Assembly: GCA_026936325.1 (NCBI GenBank)
Contig: JAPTHN010000007.1
Span: 16,428,337 to 16,492,336, forward strand
Origin: Platynereis dumerilii
Taxonomy: Eukaryota; Annelida; Polychaeta; Phyllodocida; Nereididae
Direction: 5' to 3'
DNA: 64,000 bases
Part shown: in pieces, positions 45,851-57,458 of the stretch
How the letters are laid out: every line of letters starts with the position of its first letter
Numbering within the stretch: the stretch's first letter is position 1
The notes under the pieces: model-generated
What the model was told of the DNA's origin: nothing
Database searches by the model: none
Seen by the model: the letters and a program-made list of their open reading frames with translations, nothing else
Translations under genes and position numbers: made by a program

Positions 45851-47613
45851 AAACAAAGAAAACTAGTATTCAACCTTTAAAAAGGTTAGGCAATGATTCG
45901 ACCTCAAATATATGAGTAAAACAAATTATATGAGACTATGTCGGACTATTATGGTAGAGACCCTGTGAGCTGAAGTTTCTACTTATATTATGTCGTAAAG
46001 TAGACACACTTAGCCCATGCAAAATTTGAAGAAAATTGTCCATGTCAATCACAAGATATAGCCATTTACCCCTTTTGGGGGTTACTACCTAAAACCGAAA
46101 CTGTTCATCCAGTAACATCCATTAAGTACAAGCCTAGATCCAACATAAACTTGACATTCCATTTTAAACAACCAAATTCCTCAAAATACGTATTTACCCC
46201 CCTTTGACCTTGATTACGAGGGTAAATTATCCTATACTGTAACGTTTTCTCTTTTAACATGTGCCTGAGTCAATATCCCATACGTGTGCAAAATTTGAAG
46301 TAAATCGTCCATGTCAGTCACAAGTTATAGTCATTTACCCCTTTTGGGGGTAATTATTAAAAACCGAAACTTTTCATCCAGTAACATCCATACGAATAAC
46401 CTAGACCAAACGTGCAACTAATATTCCATTTTAAACAACCAAGTTCTTCAAAATATGTATTTACCCCCTTAGAACTTGATTACGAGGGTAAATCACCCTA
46501 TTCTGTGAATTTTTTCCTTTTAGCATGTGTCTGAGTCAATGTCACAAACGTGTGCAAAATTTGAAGTAAATCGTCCATGTCAATCACAAGTTATAGTCAT
46601 TTACCCCTTTTGGGGGTAATTACCCAAAACAGAAAGTTTTCATCCAGTAAAATCCAACCGGATAGCAGTAGACCAAACATACAGCTGATATTCCATTTTG
46701 AACAACATAACTCCTCAAAATATATATTCACCCCTTTTGGCATTGATTACGAGGGTAAATACCCTATGTTGGCAATACTGTTAAAATTATTTGTTTAATA
46801 TGTGCCTGAGTCAATATCCCAAACGTGTGCAAAATTTGAAGTAAATCGTCCATGTCAATCACAAGTTATAGACATTTACCCCTTTTGGGGTTAATTACCC
46901 AAAACAGAAACTTTTCATCCAGTAAAATCCAACGGGATACCCGTAGACCAAACATACAGCTGATATTTCATTTTGAACAACATAACTCCTCAAAATATAT
47001 ATTCACCCCTTTTGGCATTGATTACGAGGGTAAATACCCTATGTTGGCAATACTGTTAAAATTATTTGTTTAATATGTGCCTGTGTCAATATCCCAAACG
47101 TGTGCAAAATTTGAAGAAAATCGTCCAGGTCAATCACAAGTTATAGACATTTACCCCTTTTTGGGGGGTAATTACCAAGCTTCGGGCAACAAGGATTACA
47201 TAATACAGAAACCATTAATATATTACCAGACTATCATTGAAATCCTTTCATTAAAACCAAAGTTTTACAATGTTTTCACTCTTGGGGCAAAACACCCTAT
47301 TTTCAACACCCCATTACATAGTTACCCCTTCACATAATCAAAATATAAAATATCACTTACCTTGAATGGTTAGTCAGGCTACCTATCAGTGAAAGAACTG
47401 AGTTTCTAGCTTGCTTAGTTTTTCTGGAAACCTGTGCAAACCTGTTTTAGTCAAATTGGGGTAATTACCCCCTTACCCTCATTGCACAAAAACAATTATG
47501 GGTTACAAATGTTGGGATACATGTTTATATATATATTCCAAAGTTTCAAATTGATTCTTGTAATATTAAAAAAGTTATTCCACTTTTAAGTTTTCCAATT
47601 TTCGACTTTGAGA

Positions 47614-47646
47614 TGACCTGTGACCTTGAGTTCAAGGTCAAGGTCA
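47614..47646. promoter_or_regulatory. Nuclear-receptor-type half-site cluster in element A
   Basis: TGACCTGTGACCTTGA is followed by TTCAAGGTCAAGGTCA. This gives four AGGTCA half-sites in 33 bases, two on each strand: a one-base-spaced direct repeat and a zero-base-spaced direct repeat facing each other. TCAAGGTCA is the extended site of ERR/SF-1-like receptors. Function in the host is not shown. Confidence 0.45.
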
Positions 47647-47745
47647 ACCATCTTCTCCCAAAATGAAGTACTAACCATGGACTATATATGTACCAAGTTT
47701 CAAGTCTCTAGCACAAAAACCTACTGGCCAAGAAAATAATAATAA

Positions 47746-49218
47746 CTAGCAGTCAACCTTTGAAAAGGTAGGGAATAAATCGACTGGGAAAAAATTTGGG
47801 ATTATTGGCAAAATATTGACTAAATTTGACCATTATTAAGAGGATTAATAACCCTACAATTGAACGTTTTTGCTTCAGAATATCTATTTACCCCTTGCGA
47901 CCTTGATTATGCAGGTAAAGTATCACACAAAATCAAAATTGTACTTGCACTATGTCTCTAAGTCAGCATACTGATAATGTGACAAATTTGAAGAAAATCG
48001 TCCTATTCAATCAAAAGTTATAGCTATTTACCCCTTTTTGGGGAAATTACAAAATGCCAAAAAACAACAACTTTTATGATCTTGTAACACCAACAGTGAA
48101 GGTAAGAACCAATTGATGCCTAATAAATTATCAAATATACAAGAAATGCTAAGAATACATATTTACCCCTTTCCACCTTGATTACGGGGGTAGTTTACTC
48201 CAGAACACCAAAAACCTACAAGCACCATGTTTCAAAATCATCTGACGGAACATGTGCAAAGTGTGGAGAAAATCGTCCAATTCAATCAAAAGTTATAGCT
48301 ATTTACCCCTTTTTGGGGGTAATTACCTAAAAACAACAACTATTATCTTGCAACACCTACATTGAAAAGGTAAGACCCAACTGATACCTAATATGCCATT
48401 AGATATGCAAGAAGTGTTCCGAAAACACATTTACCCCTTTCGACCTTGATTATGAGGGTAAATTACCCCACTGCATCAAAATTGTACTTGCACTATGTTT
48501 CCAAGTCAGCATACTGAACATTTGAAAAATTTGAAGACAATCGTCCAAGTCAATCAAAAGTTATAGCAATCTACCCCTTTTGGGGTAATTACCCTAAAAC
48601 ATCATTTTTATTGCATGATAAGATTCCAATTCATGAATACTTCATACACACCAAGTTTCATCAAAATCCCTCCATTCAAACCAAAGTTAAAAAATGTTTT
48701 CACTTTTTTGACAAAACACCCATTTTTGAATCAGTCATAACTGAAAAACCCCTTCTCTGATCAAAATATAAAACCCCACTTACCATGGGTATTTAGTCAG
48801 GCTATCAATTACAGCAAAAACCGAGCCTCTAACCATTATAGTTTTCTCTGAAAACATGAGCAACTGGTTTTTATCAAAAGGGGGTAAATACCCTTTTACC
48901 CTCATAGCACAAAAATGGCCAGATATGAAAAATGTAGCAAATCATGTTTGTATAAAGATTCCTTAGACTTGAATCTGTAACTTTAATATTAAGAGAGATA
49001 ATCCACTTTGAAAATTTAAAAAATTTGACTTTGAGATGACCTGTGACCTTGAATTCAAGGTCAAGGTCAAAGATTTTTTGGAAAAATAATCTACTAACCC
49101 ATGGCTATATATATACCAAATTTCAAAGCTCTAGCTCAAAGTGAAATAAAATAATAATAATAATAATAATAAAATCAAAGAAAACAAGATAAATCTCCCG
49201 ATGGGTCGATTTATAATA
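47746..49218 (-). mobile_element. Helentron-like element B, inside A
   Basis: The left (3') end has CTAG, the hairpin ACCTTTTCAAAGGT and GTCGATTT on the minus strand. The right (5') end has AAATCGACCC at 49213-49204, followed by the AAT microsatellite. Both ends are of the AAATCGAC subtype. There are three central ~270 bp units. It starts directly in the AATAATAA microsatellite of A. Confidence 0.6.
49037..49069. promoter_or_regulatory. Nuclear-receptor-type half-site cluster in element B
   Basis: Same 33-base arrangement as in element A, with a central GAATTC instead of GAGTTC. Confidence 0.45.
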
Positions 49219-49219
49219 A

Positions 49220-50930
49220 CTAGGGTCCCAGGGGACTTCAACCTTAAAAGGTCAAAGGGATGATTCGACATTAAAACATTCGATAATATGCGTAGAACAA
49301 GGTGGAAAACCTAATACTCCATTATCAACACAATGTTATATTAACGCCTTCCGACTAAGATTTATGGTGTAAATTGTCCTCTAACATCAAAAATTTACTT
49401 ACATCATATCCGCAGGACCACATAATAAACTTATGTAAAATTAGAAGACAATCGTCCAAGTCAATCAGCAGTTACAGACATTTACCCCTTTTTGGGGTGA
49501 TTACCTAAATACGCATATTTTCATCCCTAACATCCCAAGTGTAGAGGCAAGAAGTAACCGATGCCAAATGCACCTTTTAAAAACAAGTATTGCTCAAAAA
49601 CCATAATTACCCCCTTCGTTCCTGATTATAAGGGTAGATTGCCCCATTAAATCAAATATACTCTTTCATTATGTCTCCAAACCATGATATTCAGCATTTG
49701 CAAGAAATGAAGAAAATCGTTCAAAACAATAAAAAGTTATAGCTATTTACCCCTTTTTGGGGTAATTACTTAAAACTGACAAATTATATCCTCAAACATC
49801 AGTAATGAAAAGGCAAATACCAATCAATGTGAAATACACCATTAAAAACATAAGAGCTGTTCAAAATACACATTCACCCCTTTCGACCCTGATTACGAGG
49901 GTAAATTACCCCACGAAATCAAATTTACACTTTCATCATGTCCCCATGTCCAAATAGTAAACCTGCGCAAACTTTGAAGAAAATCGTCAATGTCAATTAC
50001 AAGTTACAGCTATTTACCCCTTTTTGGGGGTAATTACTTAAAACTGACAAATTTTATCCAGTAACAGTGATGAAAAGGCAAGACCCAATCGATGTCTTAT
50101 ACACCATTAAAAACTTAAGAACAGTTCAAAATACATATTTACCCCTTTCGACCTTGGTTATGAGGGTAAATTACCCCATGACTTCAAATTTACACTTTCA
50201 TTAGGTCCTCAAGTCAAAAGAGTAAACTCTTGCAAAATTTGAAGTAAATCGTCAATGTCAATCACAAATTATAATCATGTACCCCTTTTTGGGGTAACTA
50301 CCCCAAAACGTCATTTTTATCTTATGATATGACTCTAATTCATAAATACTATATACACTCCAAGTTTCATCAAATTCCCTCCATTCAAACCAAAGTTAAA
50401 AAATGTTTTAACTTTTTGGTCAAAACACCCATTTTTGAAAGTCCTGTTACTCAACAACCCCTTATTCAATCAAAATATAAAAGGTTTCTTACCATGGATA
50501 TTTAGTCAGGCTACCAATCACAGCAAAAACTGGGCCTCTAAGTGAAGTAGGTTTCTCTTAAAACAGGAGCAATTGGTTTTTATCAAAATGGGGTAAATAC
50601 CCCTTTTTCGTCACATCAGAAAAAAAAATTCTACCCACATTTGTAGTGAACCACTTTTGTACACATATATTTCAATCTCATGTCTGTAACTATAAAATTT
50701 AATGAATTAATCAACTTTGAAAATTTGAAAATTTTGACATTGAGATGACCTGTGACCTTGAGTTCAAGGTCAAGGTCAAATCTTTTCTACCAGAATGAAG
50801 TACTAACTATGGACTATATATGTACAAAGTTTCAAGGCTCTAGCTTCAAAGTTAACTGGACAAGAAAAATAATAATAATAATAAAATAAAAGAAAATAAG
50901 ATGATTCTCCATTTATGTCGAATCATAATA
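49220..50930 (-). mobile_element. Helentron-like element C, inside A
   Basis: Both ends are of the GATTCGAC subtype (left near 49260-49269, right GTCGAATCAT near 50917-50926). The left hairpin is the shorter AACCTTAAAAGGT form. It has about four central units and joins B and D through ATAATAACTAG junctions. Confidence 0.6.
50746..50778. promoter_or_regulatory. Nuclear-receptor-type half-site cluster in element C
   Basis: Identical in layout and length to the cluster in A, although the bases on both sides have diverged. Confidence 0.45.
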
Positions 50931-50937
50931 ATAATAA

Positions 50938-52892
50938 CTAGCAGTCAACCTTTGAAAAGGTAGGGAATAAATCGACATGGAATACGTGGGCTTGCAGGCA
51001 AAAGATTGAACAATTCATACGAAAAATCAATGGAAACACATAACCAAATATACCATTGAAAACACAAAAACTGCTCAAAATACTTGTTCATCCCTTTTGG
51101 CATTGATTTTGAGGGTAAATTACCCCATGACATCAAAGTCAAACTTGAATTATGTCCCCATGTCAAGATACTAAACCTGTGCAAAATTTGAAGAAAATCG
51201 TCCAAGTCAATCAAAAGTTATGAATATTTACCCCTTTTTTGGGGTAAACACCTAAAAACGGCAATTTTAACCCAAAAACATCAATGTTGTGAAGTAAAGT
51301 CCCAACCGATGCCTGTTGTACCATTGCAAAGATAAGAACTGCTCAAAACACATATTCACCCCCTTCGATCTGGAATATGGGGGTAAATAACCCCATGACA
51401 TCCATATCGTACTTGCATTATGTCCCCATGTCAAGATACTAAACCTGTGCAAAATTTGAAGAAAATCGTCCAAGTCAATCAAAAGTTATGAATATTTACC
51501 TCTTTTTGGGGGTAATTATCTAAAAACGGCATATTTAACCCAAAAACAAAAATGTTGTGAAGTAAAGTCCCAACCGATGCCTATTATACCATTGCAAAGA
51601 TAAGAACTGCTCAAAACACATATTCGCCCTTTCAATCCAGAATATGGGGGTAAATTAACCCATGACATCAAAATCATACTTGCATTATGTGCCCATGTCA
51701 AGATACTAAACTTGTGCAAAATTTGAAGGAAATCGTCCAAGCCAGTCAAAAGTTATGAATATTTACCCCTTTTTGGGGGTAATTACCTTAAAATGACAAG
51801 TTTCACCTAAGGACATCTGTATTGTGAAGTAAAGTCCCAACCGATGCCTATTATACCATTGCAAAGATAAGAACTGCTCAAAACACATATTCACCCCTTT
51901 CGATCTTGAATATGGGGGTAAATTACCCCATGACATCAAAATCGTACTTGCATTATGTCCACATGTCAAGATACTAAACATGTGCAAAATTTGGAGAAAA
52001 TCGTCCAAGTCAATCAAAAGTTATGACTTTTTACCCCTTTTTGGGGTAATTACCTAAAAACGACAATTTTTATCCAGGAACATCCACAGCACGAAGGAAA
52101 GTCTCAAACGATGCCTATTGTATCATTCAATACACAATAACTGGTCAAAACACATATTCACCCCTTTCGATCCAGAATAAGGGGGTAAATTACCCCTTGA
52201 CATCAAAATCATACTTGCATTATGTCCCCATGTCAATATACTGGACTTCTGCAAAATTTGGAGAAATTCGCCCATGTTAATCACAAGTTAGAGTCAATTA
52301 CCCCTTTTGGGGTAATTTCCCCCAAAACGTCATTTTTATTCCATAATGTGACTGTAATTCATGAATACTATATACACACCAAGTTTCATGAAATTCCCTC
52401 CATTCAAACCAAAGTTAAAAAATGTTTTCACTTTTTGGACAAAACACCCATTTTTGAAAGTCCCATAACTCAAAAACCCCTTGTTTGATCAAAATATAAA
52501 AGGTGTCTTACCATGGATGAGTAGTCAGGCTATCAATTACAGCGAAAACTGAGCCTCTAGCCATTATAGTTTTCTCTGAAAACATGAGCAACTGGTTTTT
52601 TTTTTTTTTTTTTAAATACCCCTTTACCCTCATCTCCCAATAAACGATATAGGCCAAAAATGTAGCAACACATGTTCATATAAAGATTACCAAGTCTTAA
52701 TATTCTAACAATGATATTAAAAGAGATAATCCACTTTGAAATTTTGAAAAATTTGACTTTGAGATGACCTGTGACCTTGAGTTCAAGGTCAAGGTCAACC
52801 ATTTTCACAAAAAATGAAAGTACTTACCAAGGACTACCTATGTACAAAATTTCAAGTCTCTATGACAAAAACTGACTGGATAAAAATGGCCA

Positions 52893-52926
<34 letters not shown>

Positions 52927-52970
52927 TCAAAGAAAACAATATAAATCTCCTTAGAGTCGATTTATAATAA
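50938..52970 (-). mobile_element. Helentron-like element D, inside A
   Basis: Both ends are of the AAATCGAC subtype (left near 50968-50976, right AGTCGATTTATAATAA at 52955-52970). It has five central units. The left 3' tip is nearly identical to that of B, so B and D are likely sister copies. It is followed at once by the left-over 5' end of A. Confidence 0.6.
52765..52797. promoter_or_regulatory. Nuclear-receptor-type half-site cluster in element D
   Basis: Same arrangement as in A and C. It lies about 200 bases from the element's 5' end, just inside the AAT microsatellite. Confidence 0.45.
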
Positions 52971-53966
52971 TAATAAAATCAAAGAAAACAAGATGATTCT
53001 CCCGATAGGTCGAATCATAATAAGCAACTTTGTCTCATCAAATAACGGCAAGAAAACCTGCTGAATTGTTGAAGCATGGTGAAACTATATCCTCAAGAAA
53101 TGTTATTACAGCCGACAAATGACAAGTGCTCACAGAATTTCACTAACATGTTCTTTGTGAGGTCATATCCCTATCCACACTATGAAAAGTAACAAGTCAC
53201 TGTGGGGTGATAGTATTGTATGATTGCCAATTTGCCAAGGTCAAATAATAAAGCATAGTCACATGTCTATACTAAGCAATCAACAGCATGTAAAGTCTAG
53301 TCAAATACTTGACTCTATGCCAAGGGACTTGGGTATAGAGTCAAGGAGTTGCCCATTGCACACGGGGGAGAAATGTCTTCGAAATTATCAAAACAACAAC
53401 TCCAAACACTGTTAATATGAAATCAATTAAATACCTCCACTTCTGGGCCTTCAAGGCACGTTGTGTAGACATTCCTTTATCATTCCCATACATTGTCAAT
53501 GCTTGGTAAATCCATTTTAAAGAATTTCATCCAAATTTCTTGGAGACGTTGAATTTTCTTGACCAATATTGCATGTCAACTTCTTTAATGATTGTCTAAC
53601 CTATGTTTAAAGAGGATTACAAACTGTCAGTGACCCGTTCTGGGTGGTTGAATTTTGTCATTGTTAAGTATTTTAAAATCTCAAAGTTGTTAATTGTATG
53701 TGGTGGCTTTTCACAGTATCTAGCTGATTAAGATAAACAGCTTTCAACTTTTGGTTAATCCATGTTTATGTAAACCACTGTCAATCATTTTGCACTTTTA
53801 ATTCATGGGGGGGCATTCATCCAAGCATTCATGCCTTTTGAAGTGACTGACTGGGACCACAAATACTCATCTCAGATCGCATTTTACTAAAGTGTAGCAG
53901 TGTAATTATTGTAACATGCATAATTAATGACTCACTGAGAAGGTGGCTTTATTCTAAAAAACAAAA

Positions 53967-53975
53967 ACAAAAGTA

Positions 53976-54036
<61 letters not shown>

Positions 54037-54062
54037 CAGACAGATGGATAGTGAGACAGATG

Positions 54063-54155
<93 letters not shown>

Positions 54156-54295
54156 ATAGAAAGATAGATAGATAGATAGATAGACAGGTAGGTAGATAGA
54201 TAGATAGATAGATAGATATATAGATAGATAGACTGATAGATGGAGACAGCTAGACAGATAGACAGATCGATAGATAGATAGATAGATAAATTGGT
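53967..54295. repeat. (TAGA)n microsatellite
   Basis: About 330 bases of TAGA/GATA with occasional GACA and GGTA variants. It lies within the part of copy I (about 53420-54820) that has no match in copies II and III, so it came with, or grew in, inserted DNA. The rest of that insert has no recognised gene. Confidence 0.95.
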
Positions 54296-55398
54296 TAATT
54301 TATTGATTGATAAATATGATTGATTGACAAATTGATAATTGACAAATTGATAGGTTAATGGATGGATAGATTATGATCATGATATAGGCCTATATGCACA
54401 AGTTTCAGTTTTACAGCATTTGCAGTTGGCTGTTCTTTTATGTATTGGTTCCCAATATGTTGTTTGAAGTTTGCCTGTTTTGTTGTTTGTCAGCTTTGCT
54501 GCTTAAAACAATTATTGTATATAATGATTATACTAAATCCCATAATGCCCTACAGCTGGGTTATTTTAATCAACAAAGCCACCATTTTAAGAGGACGTTC
54601 TTGGACCCATGATTTGAAATTCATGGATTTTCGAAGGTTAAAATGGCAATGAAAGACGGATTTTGTTGGATACAATACTGAAGACCATATACCAAGGGCA
54701 GGGCATATTTTTATAGCTTGACAGACCACTTTTTATAGTCTAAACAGGCCTAGAATTGCCGCAACAAATCTGATGCGGAAATTTCGACCTGTATAGTATT
54801 TGAATTCTGCTAGACTATGTAAAGTCTAAAGACACTGCAGATACTATATCTGAAATTGTAGCAGTCATACTGATTACTTTCCCAATTCTCAAACTTATTT
54901 TAAATCTAACTGGAAACAAATATGCATATATAAGATAATACAGAGTACCATAAATTTACAAACAAGACTTTTAAGAGTACAATAATGTGTGCCACTGTGT
55001 TAGGAAACTCCCGATGGCCATGACCCCTGGAGCAGCACATGTCAGTCAAATGTCTCACGGTGTCATTCAAGCAACAGACCAATTACTGAGATAGCTTGAA
55101 GCATCAGGTCGAGTACTGGCACTTAAGATAAGGTAAATCACTCATACATTCTCTTTGACAGGTTTTCCTCACTTTGCTGTACTATACCTCTGGAAAAATT
55201 CTTCCATGAAAATGTTTTCCCCTCACTGGGTTGATATACATAACCAAAATAATAGACCATACCAATCTTGACTCCTCTTTGATATAAGTAGCCGACATAA
55301 TATCAGCCCATTTACCCAAAGTGGCCTATAGCAAAGGAGATAATCCACCTCTACTTCTTCAAAGGAGAGCTCAAACTAGTAACTTGTTGATGTATGGT

Positions 55399-56141
55399 TT
55401 GTTTGTTTGTTTGTTGGGGTTTATGCCTCTGCAGCACCTGAGTGAGCTATATCGAGGCAGACGATCGCTGTATGATGATGAGATGAGAAGACTGTGAGTC
55501 TCGCACATACCCTATTAGGCCTCATGACCGGATACACCCCCAAAACCCTCTCATAAACTCGCCACCCTCAACTTAACCTCTTTCTCCCTCAACTTACCCC
55601 TTTTCACTTCCGCCACCCTCAACTACCCTCAGCTTCCCTCAACTGCCCTCAACTTAACTCAACTAAACTCAAGTAACCTCAACTAAACTCAACTAAACTC
55701 AATTTACCTCAACTAAACTCGCCTCCCATCAACTAAACTCGGCTGCCCTCAAGTAAACTCGGCTCCCCTCAAGTAAACTCGGCTGCCCTCAAGTAAACTC
55801 GCCTCCCCTTGACTAAACTCACATCCCCTCGCCTCCCCTCAAACGAACTCGCCTCCCCTCAACCAAATTCGCCATCCCTCAACTACCCTCAGTTACCCCA
55901 TGATAAAACAGTGGTAACCCCAGGGGGTTGAGGGTGTATCCTGTCATGAGGCCTCCGATTAATTCAGGGATGCGCTGTGTCTTTCAGTTGCCCCAGCATA
56001 GAATACTGCATACAACCCGCCTCCTTCAATCTAATGTCCCATGGGCTCGGACTAAAGTGATTTCCCGGGGTGAGATTTGAACCCACACCCTCAAAGCCAG
56101 TTGACAAGCGCACTTACCAATTAGGCCATGGGGGAACTCTG
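55399..56141 (-). mobile_element. tRNA-derived SINE with perfect target duplication
   Basis: The 14-base duplication TGTTGATGTATGGT flanks it at 55385-55398 and 56142-56155. The minus-strand head is tRNA-like: A box TGGCCTAATTGGTAAGTGCG (56128-56109) and B box GGTTCAAATCTC (about 56089-56078), which serve as RNA polymerase III promoter. The tail is (AAAC)n at 55399-55416. Without the MITE at 55517-55954 it is about 305 bases, a normal SINE length. The matching place in copy II (around 61405) has no SINE. Confidence 0.88.
55517..55954. mobile_element. TIR element with 20-bp minisatellite, inside the SINE
   Basis: The ends AGGCCTCATGACCGGATACA and (reverse strand) AGGCCTCATGACAGGATACA are near-perfect inverted repeats extending into ACCCTCAACCCCC. 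The middle is a minisatellite of ~20-base units such as CTCAAGTAAACTCGGCTGCC. It encodes nothing. The superfamily is unknown, and the target duplication is unclear beyond a possible TA or TT-rich site. Confidence 0.75.
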
Positions 56142-57458
56142 TGTTGATGTATGGTAAATACTTCTTATCCTTAGCATATACTTTTACAGGCTATGTACTG
56201 AAAAAGGAGTAGCAAGTGTTATAAATATCATGTACAGTATACACCATCATTGTTGCCAATCTTTTTTCAATGGTAATCAACAAATAACAGGGTGATACTT
56301 GTTATTATTTTACTTATTCACTAAGAAAGTGTTATACTCTGTTGTCTCCATGATAACCTGTTATACTGGCAAACGCTTTGGTTCATGTTTGTTTTAAACC
56401 CAGAAATTGCTAACACGAGCAACAGTCAGAATTGCAGAACACTTAGGGTGTAAACTCAGAAGAACATGTGCCAATTACTCAAGAGTAATGAGTTTCCCCT
56501 CCATAAGAAGTTTTCCAAAGTTCTTACAAGGATTTGCTTCCTTTTTAGAGCAGAACCCATTTCAGCACACAGCCAAGTGTCATGTTTGTAAGAAGGCTTT
56601 CTACAATACCCTGTCAGTGTGAGGTTTCAACAAGTTACTTGCAAAAAGATAAAAATTAGGTAGAAATGAGTGAAATGGTTATGACCATTTTGCACATGCA
56701 GTAAAAAGCCCACCCTTGTGATTATTTGAACAAAAAATACAATGTGACATACAAAAACAGTCCTGTAATTGTGTCATAATTTAGAGAAAACATAATAACC
56801 TTCCATGTTCATGCAAAGAAACTGTCTGTTTACCATTGTTTAGCACTAATTAGTATCGTTGATCGTGTTCCTCTGTATTTATCAACAGATTTATACTTTC
56901 CTTCTGTAGTCTTATATTGAATTTCTATCTCCAGACCATATGACATGACATTGTACATGTATCTGAATGATAAACTGTTTCTGAAGGACAGCGAAAGAGA
57001 CATAGAAACCAGAATTACCAGATCATCAGATGGCTTAGTGACCTTCTTTGATCAAATGTCTGTAGTGGACATCATAAAGATATTGTGCTGAATGTCAAGC
57101 AAGTCTCAAGGAACCAAGATTGTTAAGGACAACAAGTGTAAAAAAAATCAGTCAATATGGCACAAAGCACTTTTTTTTTAAATTTTGAGACAAATATGCA
57201 CTGCCATTTAAACCTTTCAATGGAAATTAGCAGAGGCAAAAACACAACTAAACTATAGGCCTATTTTATGTCTTATCAAAAATGTGAAAAAGTGATACTA
57301 AGTTGTTCAAAAGGGTTTAGTTACAGCATATATCACTCAGAGTCTCATGGTAAATGTTATTATCCCCGCAATACTGCCAAAATAGAATAGCTGACAGCAC
57401 AGCTCAACAAATCATTTCATCATTACAAAAGCAACCTGAGATAAATACATGAACCCTA

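Larger units (their letters stand above)
45862..53023 (-). mobile_element. Helentron-like element A (outer), split by B, C and D
   Basis: Read on the minus strand, the right (5') end has ATGATTCGACC at about 53018-53008. The left (3') end has the matching inverted GGTCGAATCAT, then the hairpin AACCTTTTTAAAGGTT, then CTAG at 45866-45863. Inverted repeats placed at the 5' tip but inside the 3' hairpin, with an AAT microsatellite and central tandem units, fit Helitron/Helentron non-autonomous elements. The own sequence is 45862-47745 and 52971-53023. It has five ~270 bp units, each with TTACCCCTTTTGGGGTAA-type palindromes. It encodes nothing. Confidence 0.6.

Noticed and set aside
46577-47337. 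Similar 73-86-residue plus-strand frames in succession
   Set aside because: They recur because the ~270 bp units of the Helentron-like element recur. They are not kept in elements B, C and D, and their peptide has no domain.
56065-56135. Possible genuine tRNA gene on the minus strand
   Set aside because: A and B boxes are present, but it sits at the head of a flanked SINE and lacks a fully paired acceptor stem. It is SINE promoter sequence.
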